Positions 23,104 to 35,887 of a DNA stretch of 64,000 nucleotides are shown here, one piece after another; positions within the stretch are counted from its first letter, which is position 1, and each line of letters opens with the position of its first letter. The stretch is from Lucifuga dentata (lineage: Eukaryota; Chordata; Actinopteri; Ophidiiformes; Bythitidae): assembly GCA_014773175.1 (NCBI GenBank), contig VXCM01002831.1:126665-190664 (forward strand). Reading direction: 5' to 3'. The notes beneath the pieces were generated by a model. That model saw only the letters and a list, made by a program, of their open reading frames with translations, was not told the origin of the DNA and did not search any database. The position numbers and the translations under genes are program-made.

Positions 23104-24289
23104 ATTATAAGAGGGAATGACTGGAGTTGCTTCAGTGACAAAAAATAAGTTTTGGTTCTGTTGATCAGAATCACTTGTACAAATATTGACTTAACTCCTG
23201 TATATCATTACATAGATCAAATATTTTTTGAGCTAATTAAGTTTGAACTCACATGCTCTCGCTAACTTTCAGAGTTGATGCACAGATTATAATGAACGCA
23301 GCACATTCAAAGGAAGATGCTCTGGCAGTGAAATGAAACTCTCAGTAGGCTGACACAAACACACTGCAAGAATCACTTTTGTTTTTGTAAAGAAAAACAT
23401 TTGGTGTGACAATGTCAGAGCACAAACAGCCAAACAACAACCCAGTACAGCAGGTACGGGTAATAAGGACAATGAGTATGCAGCTGTTTTACATTGCATA
23501 AGAATTGCTTTGCAGTAACTTGGATGTGACAGAAAAGTGAAGAAGCAGAAGTTTAAATAGGGGATTTGGGTTTATTCTGTATGTATGGGCAAGAGGTAGG
23601 TGGGAGCAGGGGTCGGTATTTAGTTTCAATTTTGGACTACTTTGTACTTTCTATACTATTCTTCTCTACATTTCAGAGGGAAATATTTAACTTTTTACTC
23701 AACTTGGTAAAAGATACTTTGCAGATTAACATTATTCAGCCTGACATAAGATCACAACAAGTTACTGTTTCTGTAAACACCTTGTATCTTGGCCTTGTAG
23801 CATTTAGACAGCAAAAGAGGCAGCCTGTAGAACAGCATGTAATCCTACAAGTGAAATCTGAAAGTATGAAAATCACTTAATTATTTAATTTGAAGTTACT
23901 TTTTAAGAAAATCTCCAAAATTGGATATGCAAGGTTTTTCCACACCGCTGGGTGTGTTTCTGACAGAAACTATAAAACTGTCAGTACATTTGCTTTTAAC
24001 ACTACAAGTTTGCCTGAAATTACTTGCTATATTTGTGTTAGAAACCTTAGTGCCCAGATTGGATTCGAAATCTGATATCCATAGTTCTCATCATCACTGA
24101 TGGACCAACATCACTGATGTACTTTGACTTAGTAGAAATTTAAATGCAGGACTTTTTACATGTAATGAAGTATTTTTTCCATTCGTGTATTATCATTATT
24201 GTGAAGTCAAATATTTCAGTCTATCATACTGGGTTGGAGGTGGACAACATGGTTATCAGCAGCCACACATCTCAAAGAGCACAGTGCAG

Positions 24290-24720
24290 CTTTCCCCTCA
24301 CATCACAGATTCTCACAGTCTTAAGATGACTGGCAGTAGGCAGATGGCTTCCTTCATGCAGAGCAATGAGAGGAGAAGGGTAAAAGAAAGAGACAGAGTA
24401 GAGGAACCCAACCCCCACCCACTGCCAACGCTTGGCCGGATGAGCGCCCCACATGGTGCCCGCTGCACTGCTGCTAGGCACCGACGTGACTCATGATGTC
24501 TGCCTGCTGGATGAAGATGACAGAGGGGGGGTGCCCAAAGTTGTGTATGCGAGTGTGTATTGTGTCAGAGCAGGGCACATGAGGGGCTGGGCGTAAAATG
24601 GGTCACAGATAAGAGTAGCCAAGGCTTCACAGCAGGCAGGAATGGAAATGGAGGTCAGGACAGACCCCTTCTGCCCTCACAATTCACCCTGGAGCGTGAG
24701 GTCCAGCGGAGGGTGTAATA
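24290..24720. other. Richer non-repetitive block, candidate conserved noncoding element
   Basis: Composition rises in G+C and no repeat or exon is recognisable. There is a C-rich stretch at about 24410-24420, then CGCTTGGCCGGATGAGCGCC and CGACGTGACTCATGATG, which includes an AP-1-like TGACTCA. The open frames on both strands (24185-24496, 24272-24481) do not resemble proteins. Regulatory function is inference. Confidence 0.3.
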
Positions 24721-26113
24721 ATGGCTTAATTGTGCCATGGATGGGAGTTACTGAGTTATTCACACAAGCGTAGAAGGACAGGGTTATGCCCAGGGGTTGT
24801 GGGCAAGCCTGTAGTCAAAGAAGGAATGGAGAAAGCATGGAACACAATGAGTCATTTCTCTAATGAGCTCAACGTTCCTTTTGAATGTTCTCTTGGTCAG
24901 TCAGATGAAAACCATTCATATTAGAAAGTATCCTCTTTGATGATGTGAAAAATTATTACTAATTAGGTAAATAGCACGAAAACCCAGTCCTATAAAGATC
25001 TGTGATGCAATATATTAGTAATAATACTTACATGTTTGGATTATTTTCCTTTTGAAGCTGAGCGTAATGTTTCAAATACGGGCACCTCAAAATGACATCA
25101 GGTACCAAGAGAAAATGGCAGATTGAAAACTACTGCACAGATTTAACAGTCAAGATCAAAGATCAAACAAGCAAAACTTCCAAGATTTTCTATTTAGAAA
25201 GCCAAAATGCTGCTCATTGACATGAGAGTGCCTGTCAGGGATTGTGATTCCATACTGCCCCCATGTGTTCAAAATGTAAGACGACATTTCTTTGGGTTGA
25301 CCCATCAACAGCAAGTCTCTCAGCTGCAGGTAATTATAGCTGTTTTTAAGCATGAATATCCTTTATTAACTGTATAGTTCAGAAGAAAATGTATATTTGC
25401 ATTTAATTTAACAACATCCCATCTTTAAGACAGTCATCCTGGTTAATTCAAGAGTCAAATGTTGTTAAAATTTTGTCACAGATTTTAGATTCCAGTACAT
25501 GTTAGCAATCTCATTTGCATAAGAAAAATGTATGTTTTACACTTTAGGAGAAAATTTTTGACACTCAGGAGGAAAATGTCAAGCCTAATCAGTGTATGAA
25601 ATTAGGTGATGAAGAACACCTCCAATTGACAATAATTAGACATCTTAGTATGGAAGGAGAGCATAAACTGAAGGGAAAATCAGCCGAATCCTTTCAGGTG
25701 AAGCAATTTTCTCTCTTTAATTTTTTTATACCCAAGAAGCCATTTATGATTTTCTAATTAATTAACCTTCAAAAGTAACTGAAGCATATAGTGGATGTAG
25801 CTATTTTATTTGCTTACTGATGTGGCACTATATAAAGGTCTCAGCAGCTCTGCAAACCATCGTGGAAAAGACAGGTTAGACAGGTTACATAAACACTAAA
25901 ACACTGAGTAACATTAATGCACCCTTACTGTTACAGAGAGGAGAGAAAAATGAAGAGAAAGCCACTCGATAAAAGAGAGAGCGAGAGAGAGTGAGGGCAG
26001 ACGAGAAAGATGGAGAATACTGGACTGAAGAAAGGGAGTGTACATGCATGTACATGCATATGCAGATGAGAACGCATTTGAATGTCATCGATGAGTGATG
26101 TGAAGACATGAGG

Positions 26114-27828
26114 TAGGGCTGGGCGATAAATCGATTTAAACGACTAATTTGATTTTATGTTTTGGCATGAAGTGTAAAATGGCTGAATTGCAAAATTGAG
26201 ATTTTTTCAAAAAACTAATATCTAACTTTTTTTAGTGGGGGAAATGCAGCAGCAGGTCACTCTCCATCAAACAAACCTATTTTGTGCACGTAAAACCTAC
26301 CAATCAATCATCCATCAAGTTCGTTGATACCACGCCCATGAGGCTTTCAGCAGGTCAGATGTGCTAATCAAGATGGCAACAAACACTTTGACTGAAGATG
26401 AGCTCTTTCCTAAAAAAGGCAATGTCACTTCATCACTTCAGTTATTTGGAAGTGGTTTGGTTTTGTGTTTCACAACATCAAGTAAAGTAAACTAATACGG
26501 TACAGTGTTTCCCATACATAGGCTTTACTTGGGCAGCCCACCCAGGTAAATGAAGACCCACCAATTTTCGCGGGATGACCCAGCCTTCAAAAAAAAAAAA
26601 AAAAAAAACACATTTAATAATGCTGTCACACTGCTGACCAAAACACAGCTAAAATATGGATTAAATTTGTAATCTTACTGTCATTTCAAAGGTAAAAGTA
26701 TCCAGTATCCTATAAAGATCCCATGAAGTTTTGTCACTGTTAATCAATTTTTTTTAGCAAAATCCCCATAGACCAGCATCTGTTTCCTTCCTTATGAGCG
26801 TACCGTAAATGCTCAAATAGTGGTGGGTCCTTTTTTTTNTTTTTTTTTTTTTTTTTTTACCTCAACTGCAGAGAGAAAACCAGGCTTTTATTCCAGCCAG
26901 GTCATTATTTCTCATTTTAAAATGTATGTGACCTCCATGCTTCTCACCAAAGTTTTCCTCTGGTGTGTTATAGTTAATTAGTTTTTTTTTAGTTTTTCCT
27001 TTAAAACCCAGCTGAGGTCGAATGAAAACGTGCTCATTGTGTTACTGTGGTTGCCTCACAACCAGTGCTAGTAACGGCCATTTTCAACTAGATCTGAGTG
27101 TTGTTTGCTTTTTCTTTGCACTTTTTTAAAGCTGAATAGCCATGAGAAACTTTTGTTGGAATCTTCTGTTGCAGTTATCCTCTTTTTTTTTTTTTTTTTT
27201 TNGGGGGGGGGGGGGCTTGGGCTTGGATGCCTGCCCACCACAAGTACATTTTTCAATCTGTGGGAAACACTGTGGTATGTAAAGTTTGTAGGATCTGCAG
27301 CTACTGAGAGTAGAAGCACGACAAATGCATTTCAGCAGCTGTGACAGAAACGTAGCTGAGTGGCAGCAATGCGGTACTGCGAGATGGAGATGCTGCAGTC
27401 ACAAAGTGCCAGTGAAAAAGCAAATGACATTAGCTGCATCATTTTCCAATGTCGTCGCATATGATAAGATGGTCTTCAGTAGGGTGGGAATATTGTAACA
27501 TGCCACAGAGCCTCAAACCAGAGGCAGCAGACAGGCTGGTGTTCCTCACAAGGAACCTGTAAATTGCTGTAAAAACCTTTTTATTTTGAAAGTTTTTGTT
27601 TAGAAAGTTCTACAATTTTATTTAAAAGTATCATTATTTGTTTTTATTATTTTAATAAAGAAAATACTTGTTGAATTATGGCTTGATCTTTTTGTTTTTT
27701 GGGGTTTTTTTTGGTTAGTTTGGAGAAAAACAACAAAAATCGAGATTAAAACTGAGAATCGTCCGTAAGTGTGGGAAAAAAAAATAATAAATCGAGATTT
27801 TATTTTGAGGCCATATTGCCCAGCCCTT
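26114..27828 (+). mobile_element. Degenerate hAT-type element, host of a nested MITE
   Basis: The left terminus AGGGCTGGGCGAT and the right terminus ATTGCCCAGCCCT form inverted repeats. Sub-terminal DNA has the AAATCGATTT and AAATCGAGATTTTATTTTG stretches typical of a common fish hAT family. Flanking octamers CATGAGGT and GTTGAGGT agree at 6 of 8 positions, consistent with a worn 8-bp target duplication. Inside, ATG at 26373 opens M-A-T-N-T-L-T-E-D-E-L-F-P-K-K-G, and after a frame change S-V-I-W-K-W-F-G-F, the start of a BED-type finger. The rest of the transposase is gone, so the element is dead. Confidence 0.75.
26503..27272. mobile_element. MITE nested in the hAT element
   Basis: The termini CAGTGTTTCCCATACATAG and, at the other end, TGTGGGAAACACTG form an inverted repeat of about 13 bases. 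The body includes GGGCAGCCCACCCAGGTAAA, a landmark also found at 31807-31850, and Ns within poly-T at 26839 and at a T/G homopolymer junction at 27202. It interrupts the hAT just after its BED-finger start. I cannot confirm a target duplication. Confidence 0.6.
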
Positions 27829-28687
27829 GTTGAGGTAAACAAGGCATTTGCCCAACCAAAGTCTTTTGTTTTATATCTTCTACTCAAAACTGTCATGCTC
27901 ACACAAAAGCTAACTGCTGCACAAATGCTATATTAAATATTCAAGATGATACATATGGACTAATATCCCTAATATTTATTTATTATATTTAGTTTGGTAG
28001 TAATGACTAAACTGTATATTAATGAATATAAAGAAAGTCAATACATTGTTTTGTATATGTGTTTGTTGCATTTGTCTTGGGTTATATTTGGAATCAAATA
28101 CAGTATATGTATGAATGATTTACAGAAGAGTCTCAACCTTACTCTATTTGTATAGGCAGATAAATAATGTTGACTAGTCGAGATATAATCAGGATAACTA
28201 CATTAGTCACCCAAATTCATAGCAAAGTGAACAGATTTGGTTTTATTCACTAGAGGTGGTTTAATCAGGCTGTAAAGCTGAGTAAAGATCATTCAGTATG
28301 ATGAGAGACTGATGCTCAGTAATACTGACAGACTATGGGAAAAATACCTTTTATCTTTACAAATTTCCATTTACATTATTCAGTTTCAATTATTTTCATT
28401 TTACATCTGAACACATGCTGTATCAATCTTTTCTCTACAAAACTGGGGCATTCCAGTTCTGTAGAGAAGAAGAGGAGACTGGAAGAGAACTGTAGAGAAC
28501 TCAAATTGTTTAAATTTTCATAGTTGTGTTCTAAATCTGATGTTAAGGTTAGAATTCTACAATTCTACAAACCAATGAGTCATTTTTGCAATCTGTTGGT
28601 GGAACATTTATGGTCATTTGCAGCTTTTTTTCTTTTTTTGGAGAAAGCTGATATGGGGCTGCAAACATAGTGGTTTTGTGTCATACT

Positions 28688-28714
28688 CGTGTGTGTGTGT
28701 GTGTGTGTGTGTGT
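28688..28714. repeat. (GT)n microsatellite
   Basis: About 13 GT units in the context ACTCGTGTGTG...TCTATG. Confidence 0.9.
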
Positions 28715-28810
28715 CTATGTCTTAGAACTGGCATGAAGGTAAGTTGATGAAAAATATTTCGTTAGCAGGGTTTGCAGAGTATGGTATGCGTCCCTATAGT
28801 GGTACCTAAA

Positions 28811-28824
28811 GTGCCCCCTGATGG
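28811..28824 (-). promoter_or_regulatory. CTCF-like motif
   Basis: The minus strand reads CCATCAGGGGGCAC, one mismatch from the vertebrate core CCASYAGRKGGCRS. Motif match only; there is no occupancy evidence. Confidence 0.4.
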
Positions 28825-30850
28825 TACACCAGATGATTCTGGAGAATCAAAATAATTGAAGTCTATGTAAATTCTGCAATTGTAAAATGTGAGCCAGTAA
28901 AAGAGTTTTTAAAAGACTAATTATTATTTTTTTAAATTAACAGTTAGCTTTTTTAAAATTGAAAATAGCCCAACTTGTCCCAAGTATACATGATGTACTT
29001 CCATTCTACGTGTTGATAACTTTTCACACTCATCCTGTAAGATGTAGATATAGACTATGTTCAGTGCAGATTTGAATGTTGATGGAAAATTCTCGAGGTA
29101 CTACGGGTAAAGTAATTGATGTATGTTCTCATTAATCCATATCATAATTAGATTTCCTCTTTGAAGGATGTCCCTTTGAACCCGATTCTTTCTCAGCTTG
29201 AAACTATTCTTTGCAACCTGATCCCCAAGGCTTTCATGAACAAAAAATGAAAAGGAGCTGTAAAAAGACTGTGTTTCTATTATTCTCCCCATCATAAGGT
29301 GCCACTTGTAGATTTGCATTTCTCCTCTCACCCAGGCTGCACAGGTCAGTAAGAAAATACGGGTACTTTTTTTTTTTTATAAAACTCGTCAGTAAAAAAA
29401 AAAAAANAAAAAAAAAAAAAAAAAAAAAATTTGGATGAAGCATTAAGTTATAGATTCCATCTCTCATGTTGCTTTTCTGAATGTTCCGTACCTTTCTGAC
29501 CTTTCAGCAATGAGCTAGCTTTGGAGTTTTGTTGACAAGCAGTTCCACAGGCCTGCAAGACAGAACAGAGTTACATTGTGTTGCTAGAAGCACAGCTGAG
29601 TTTCCTTATTTAACTCCCACAAAAATACAAGTGCAGAAACTCAACTCAAAAGATGTTGTAGTTGCAGTTTGGTAAGGAGAGCAGACAAATTGGATCGTGA
29701 TCAAATGCAACATTATTGATTGGATTCCAGTGAGAGCCTCGAGCCTGACTTTATTTGCACATTGACAAGGTGAGCAACAGCATGGCCAGCATTCCATTAT
29801 GCAAACAAACATGTACACACACACACACATGCTGCCCGAAGGCAATTCACTATTGTATTTCACTATTGTATTGTAAGATGAAGTAGGATTGGAGCAAGAA
29901 AATCCAATATCTAAGAGGGGACAGTATCAGAGCTGAGAAAGCATTAGCTAATTCAAACCAAAGAGCAGTAGGTGCTTTAAGCAGCCTGAGAGTGATACCT
30001 GTAGCGCACAAACACCCAAAACTCAATACTGCCAGAGGACTGCCTGTGATCCTATGAAAAAGAATTAAGGCTATTGGAGGGCAAGAAGAAGTGGTAGAAA
30101 ATGGAACATGAGTGTATCTGACCAAGAAGTTTGCAATACAGTACTTCAGATTTAATAGAAATTCACTGGAGAAAGAAAGAAGTCAGAAGAAGATGGAGGG
30201 AAAGTGAGGGAGACTCAGTATGTTTATTTCTCAAACAGATGAATTCTCACATCTGAAAATTGCCCGTTCTTACTGAGAAAGTAGGATTTATCATAGCAGA
30301 GAACAAATGCAACCTTGGTATTTAGGAGTGTACATTTTTAATCTGCTGGCATGATGTGTCTCTGAAGCTCTGCCATGTTGGTGAGGACTAATTTGCACTG
30401 ACCTTCTTGCTCTGTAAAAGCACCTGGCAAAGGAATTCTATTTATTCTTTGTTCTTCTCAGGTACCCGCCATTGTACTTGCCAAATGAAGAAAAATAATA
30501 GTGTTTCCTCCTTAAGGCTCACCTTCACAAAGTCATGAGATTCTGTATGCCAAAGTTTTGACCTAATTATCTTTGGCAGACCGACTAGCTCTGTTTGCAT
30601 GTGTTTGTGTTACTTAATTAACCACTTAAATGCTGGTTAATACTTTTAATTTATTATACAAAAAAGAACTGAATATCTTTAATGTCAAGCAGTCAACTGT
30701 CATTGAATGGACTTTAGATAAATCTATGGGTCTTTTCAAAGTAGTAATTTGTTAATAATCATCTAAATGATGCATAAAAGGCATCAAGACCCCTTGAATT
30801 ACTAGAGAAGTTATAAGTTCTCTGAAAATTAATTATAGCGACCCTTGCTT

Positions 30851-30987
30851 TCTTTTTTTTTTAAAGCTCTGACATTTTTAATTTTGCCCCTTTACCCTTT
30901 ATTTTACCTAAAAGTTCNTTTTTTTTTTTTTTAAAGCTCTGACATTTTTAATTTTGCCCCTTTACCCTTTATTTTACCTAAAAGTTC
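30851..30987. repeat. 67-bp direct duplication split by an N
   Basis: Positions 30851-30917 and 30921-30987 share TTTAAAGCTCTGACATTTTT through TTACCTAAAAGTTC with one C/T difference in the T run. The N sits at 30918. It is the same artefact type as at 4589, 9334 and 9481. Confidence 0.85.
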
Positions 30988-31806
30988 TCTTCATTCCAGT
31001 GTTGAACTGTCATTTTATTCACATTTACAGAATGTGTCCTGATGCATTTAGTGTCTTTGGAAACTCTGGGCACTCCAGTAAAATTTAAAATAATAATCTG
31101 CAGACTGGAATATGTTTGACTATAAATTATGAGTTCAAGAGATTTAAATAAAAGCATTACTTTATTGCAATAATTCCTTTTTACTTGGCACTGCATTGAC
31201 CCATACATAAGTTCACTAAAGGAAGCTAATCTTGAAATTAATTGCAAAAAAAATGGGAAATTTGACTGGAATTCCAGCCTGTCACTATTACCCATGTCTT
31301 AGACTTGTGTAGGAGTTGCATTAAAACAGTGGGAGAAGTCTAGTACAAGTAGAAATCCCATAGTAAAATTTGACTTAAGAAAAAAGTATACAATTACCAG
31401 CAGTAAAAATTACTCACAAGTACTGCTGCTGCTGCTAAAACTAAAAAAAAACAAAAACAAACTAATTTTGACAAAAACGGTCTCTATATATGAAAATGAG
31501 AATGGAAGTCCAGGTTGAGTAAATCTTCTAGAACCTGTAACATAATGTATGAAAGTCATTGTCTCTTTGACTTAAAACATTCACTTAATAAAAATAATAC
31601 ACTCAAGATAAACTTTAAGTTAAACTTTAACAAGTTTAACTTATTGAAAATGAAGACAACTTTACTAAGCTGACAATATAAAAGAGGAAATAAGTGCAGG
31701 AATGAAAATCATCATATCTCTGCAGGCAGATGACAAGCAAGCGCGCATGCATGCACACACATGCATGCACGCACACATGCACACACACACACACACATAT
31801 ATCAAT

Positions 31807-31850
31807 GTTTCCTTAATGTGGGTACTTTGGCAGCCCACTTGGTATCTTTT
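31807..31850. mobile_element. Fragment of the MITE family nested at 26503
   Basis: GTTTCCTTAATGTGGGTACT followed by TTGGCAGCCCACTTGGTA parallels the left end of the 26503 element (GTTTCCCATACATAGG, then TTGGGCAGCCCACCCAGGTA). Only the left end is recognisable. Confidence 0.4.
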
Positions 31851-32998
31851 GGGCAGTAAAACGCTTGAAGACAAATATAACATGTTCCATTACTTCTGGA
31901 CTTCCACCAGTTTGTAAAAAAGCTTTGATGAAGCCAGGGAGAGAATTCTAAAAGCAAAGGTAGTAGGGGCACAGCTGCTCAGGTTGTGAGCTATGAGTAA
32001 ATTATGGGTTTTTTGGCGGAGAATTAAATTTATACACTGATATATTTAGTTTGGAACAGGAGCAGCAAGGTGCAAACAACGATAATGATGAACCTTTTGT
32101 GCACAGCTCAGGTGGTTTACTGAGAACGTGCTGCTAAGATGTCTGAAACTATCCTCTCTGTTGGCCCTGCAAACTTCAAAATGTGGCCGAGCCTCACTGG
32201 AGAAGCACAAAAGTTGCAAATAAGATCATCTTTGGGATGGGAAAACAGAAATGATTAACTCTGACATCAGGGAGGGAAGGAAAGAAATAGTAAAAAGTAA
32301 AGTTGCACAGAGACTGTTCCAACCTTAGCTATAAATTTCAACTTTGGAAACAAAATGAATGTAAAGCCCTTGTAGAATAAAATGTGATTCTCTGCAGATG
32401 TTTTGTTGCTGCAAAAAAACAAAAAAAAAAAAAGAATTCCACTTTTTTATACTATTCAGATTTTTATTTATTTACTTTACTTGATCTGACTACAATGCAA
32501 AGAATGGACTAACTGCTGATTAAAAATCATTTGTCCACAAAGTAAGCATGAAAGCTGCTTGGCTTGGGCTAGAATTCAGCACATTTATATCTACCCTAAG
32601 ATGGTCGGACAAAAGTTTTTTTCTTTTTCATAGATGATGCCACATCCAATCTCTAAGTTGCGTTTATAGCATTAACATTTACATAGGCTACATTTAGGTA
32701 GGCTGCCTTCATCCTTCAGGAGTGATTGCCAAACGTGATCAAGCCAACCATCCGTGCTTTCGTAGTGAGTAAAACAATCTTCTGTCCCACTGCGCCGCTG
32801 CAGTAATGGTAGAATTGCTTCAGATCACAACACATAAATGAAGCAGAGGATTTGTCTACAGCAACCAATGAAGCGTTTAAAATCCATCCTTAATGGTAAA
32901 CTCAACACATAGGTTGAGTTACGACTGGCATAAAGGGTCACACTGGGAAGAGGGAAGTGGAAATTCTTATTTAAATTTTCAAAAACGAAAAGAATTTT

Positions 32999-33031
32999 TT
33001 AAAGGACCATGTTGTCGGTATGGTCCTTTAA
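32999..33031. repeat. 33-bp TTAA palindrome built from MITE ends
   Basis: TTAAAGGACCAT and ATGGTCCTTTAA form a perfect 12-bp inverted repeat around a 9-base spacer. The arms equal the terminal sequence of the MITEs at 304 and 54558. It therefore looks like two element ends with the interior lost. Confidence 0.65.
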
Positions 33032-33788
33032 GGTGTATGACATTTTAGATACAGTATGTACAGTAGATGTGCTTTTGTGTGTATCATAAAAAAAACTAAA
33101 AGTCTTAATTTTAGATGTCTGAATATACCACCAATGCAGCTTCTGTATCCTTTGGAAAAGTGTAGAAAAGGATACAGTAATATGAATAAATAACGTCACC
33201 ACATATGCAAAAGAAATGACATGAAATTAAGGTAAGATCACACAGAAATCTAAGCTTTGATTCCTCCAGTCTGTTCTCCCCTCCTAAAAGAAGCTGAAAA
33301 CATGTGAGATGTAACATCTGTTGTTTGAGAGATAATTATCAGTATAATTGGATAAAAATGTCACTCAAATATGTGGTGTGAAAAGTCATCCATGGTGTTT
33401 GTGTAAAATTCAAAGAGAAGGAACTCTACAGAGGTGTCCTTATCTTCCCTATGAGCATACTGAAATATGCAGCACAGCTTTGGTCTACACATCCAAGCAT
33501 AGAGAGAGCAGCAAACCGATCCGTTTTCCTTCCCTCTCTGAGAATAACATTCACACCACAAATCAAGAGTGGAACAAGAACTCAAATCCTTTACTGAAGT
33601 AGAAACAGTAATGCCACAAGAGGAAAAAAAAAATACTCTATTCCTAATAAAAATCCTGTTCAAATTCTAAATCATTCTCATTCTAATTCTAGTTACAGTA
33701 AGTAAAAGCAAATCAGAGATGTTGGTCCTTCAGTGACATAAAGGACCATGGCTATCAGCTTTTTTTGTTTTTTTGTTTTATTTTTTTT

Positions 33789-33790
<2 letters not shown>

Positions 33791-33831
<41 letters not shown>
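33791..33831. repeat. (TG)n microsatellite
   Basis: About 20 TG units after a T-rich tract. Confidence 0.95.
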
Positions 33832-33834
<3 letters not shown>

Positions 33835-35867
33835 GGTGATTAATGACAATGATCTGTGCACGCAAGTCCACAAATTTAACATGTCACACCAGTATTTGTT
33901 ATAATGGAGGATGTGGCAGCTCTGGTTTTGCTGTCAGCCTGCTCATTTTTCTGCAGCCCCTGTTAGTTTGTGGATCTGGCTGTGTCATGTTGTGAGATCA
34001 GATGCAGGGTTTTCCCAAGTTTCAACAGAAATTCCAAGGCTTAAGACTTCCAATTTTTCTTCTATCAGTTTGCCTCCTGTCAGAGTTAAACTATAAAAAT
34101 GGGAGGTCTGGATTTGGACAAGTGTGTGAAGGGCAACACACATGTCCAGTGGGTAAATCTCAAATCTTAGTTTTGAATTTAAATTCTGAAAATTTTACAG
34201 TGAAAAACATATTGGAATTTCAATCTTTCAGACAAATTAAGCTACATGCTGCTCTATAGGTTGAGTAAATTCTCCGACCTCTTTCTCCCTATAAAATTCT
34301 GTAATTATGAAGTATAAGGAAACAGCGATGCCTTATGATATTATGGTATGTTTAATTTGAAGTCTTGATTTGCAAATTAACCAGTAAATACAGCTGATAA
34401 ATTTACTATAGCCAAAATACTAAAGAAAAGAAATTCTTAAGTAAAGAACAAGCACATCAATATTGTGCTTAAGTATTTGAATGAATGTTCTGTGTTAATT
34501 TCCTGTTGTGATACAAATGCCAGCTCTTTCTTGGTCACCAGCCATCTATTTTCACAAGGTGCCACGTAAAGATAATAGAATATACTTCATGAGAGGAGTG
34601 AGATCAGTTCCGACACATCAGAAGAATGATCTGTAACCACGCACTTAGCTGAGGTCACTAAGAAATAAATGTGACGTTGCCATAAGCAGACACAGAGACT
34701 GGGTGGCGAGGAGTAAAATGAAACGTGAGGGTAAAGAAATGTGTGCACACTCCATTGGGGCTTGTAATTAAAAGCAAGGGAGTCACGTAGACTGGCAGAT
34801 ATTGTTCATCTGTATATTTGCAGCTGTGCAATGTGGTTCTATCAGCACATTTTAACAGCAGAGCTCAAGGTTAATTAAAAGAGCCACTGTCTCCTGGCTG
34901 CCTATGCCAGAATAAAACCAAACGAAACATAATTAAAATTACACCTGTTCATTTTCATTTGTGGCCCCTCCATAGCGGTCCTGGACCACAGTACAGAGGT
35001 TTGACTGTGGTAGAGAACGCACAGCTCTAAAGGTAGAGAATGAATGGGACCATTTTTAATGTTTAGTAGCACCTGAAAGCATCACCACAGGATTCAGCCA
35101 AGTGAAATTAAAGCTGAAGTGCAGCAGGATGTTGATGTTCAGCTGAGACTCGTATACTTGGTTGTACAATGTGATTCATCTGTTTTCATTTAGACACAGC
35201 TTGGGCTCTTTCTTTCTTTTTTCTAATTTATAGAAATCAAAATTAATACATGAACTAGACATACTGTTGTCATCACTGGCATAGATTGACAGGACATAAA
35301 CTGATTGAGATCAAATAGTAAAGTGAAGTCCTTTGTGGAAACACAGAAAATCAGGTGGCCATTGATTTGTAAATCTGTCATTGCTCTAAATTTTTCTCTT
35401 CATCCTTGATTTGGCTGATTAACTGACAGAACAAACATCAATGGTTTTATTAAACTTAATTTAATACCTTAAACAAAAAAGTTTGAATAATGTGTCTGTG
35501 TGACATGAAAGAAGCAGAAAGAAGTAGATAGAAAGAAATGAATATAATTTAAAACAAAAACTCCCTTTAAACTTCACTGGAAACTGAACTATACCCTGAT
35601 GCCACGGTACTTTGGTATCAGGCGAAACATCACCACAGCAAGCAGCAGCATTCACCAAGACATTTGGTTCTACAAAGCATGAGAAAATACAGTATATTCC
35701 AGTGAGAATTGTCATGTTTGATGTTTCCGAGGGCTTAAAAGAAGTCATAAATTAGTGTGAAGATGGCATAGTAAAATACAGTGAAAAGTCACTGCTATAT
35801 CAGTGGATAAAGACACAAACCTTTAAGAGCCATGTTTACTGTGACAATATCTCACAGCCTTTTGTAA

Positions 35868-35887
35868 TCTCAGATTGCAATCTGAGA
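35868..35887. repeat. Perfect 20-bp palindrome
   Basis: TCTCAGATTGCAATCTGAGA is identical to its reverse complement with no spacer. The centre ATTGCAAT resembles a C/EBP-type dyad. Role unknown. Confidence 0.9.

Larger units (their letters stand above)
16746..26113. other. Gene-free flank downstream of kirrel3, part 1
   Basis: No exon or RNA gene is recognisable. It contains (CA)n-like DNA near 16890-16920, a repeat copy (19223-19535), a (TG)n tract (21175-21208), MITEs at 21516-22007 and 22594-23103, and a richer non-repetitive block at 24290-24720. The remainder is A+T-rich unique sequence in which I see nothing specific. Short open frames here are scattered over all frames and have no domain character. 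Confidence 0.65.

Noticed and set aside
24185..24496. Possible exon at the start of a richer block (103-codon frame)
   Set aside because: No protein family resemblance, and a frame of similar length exists on the other strand; kept only as candidate noncoding element.
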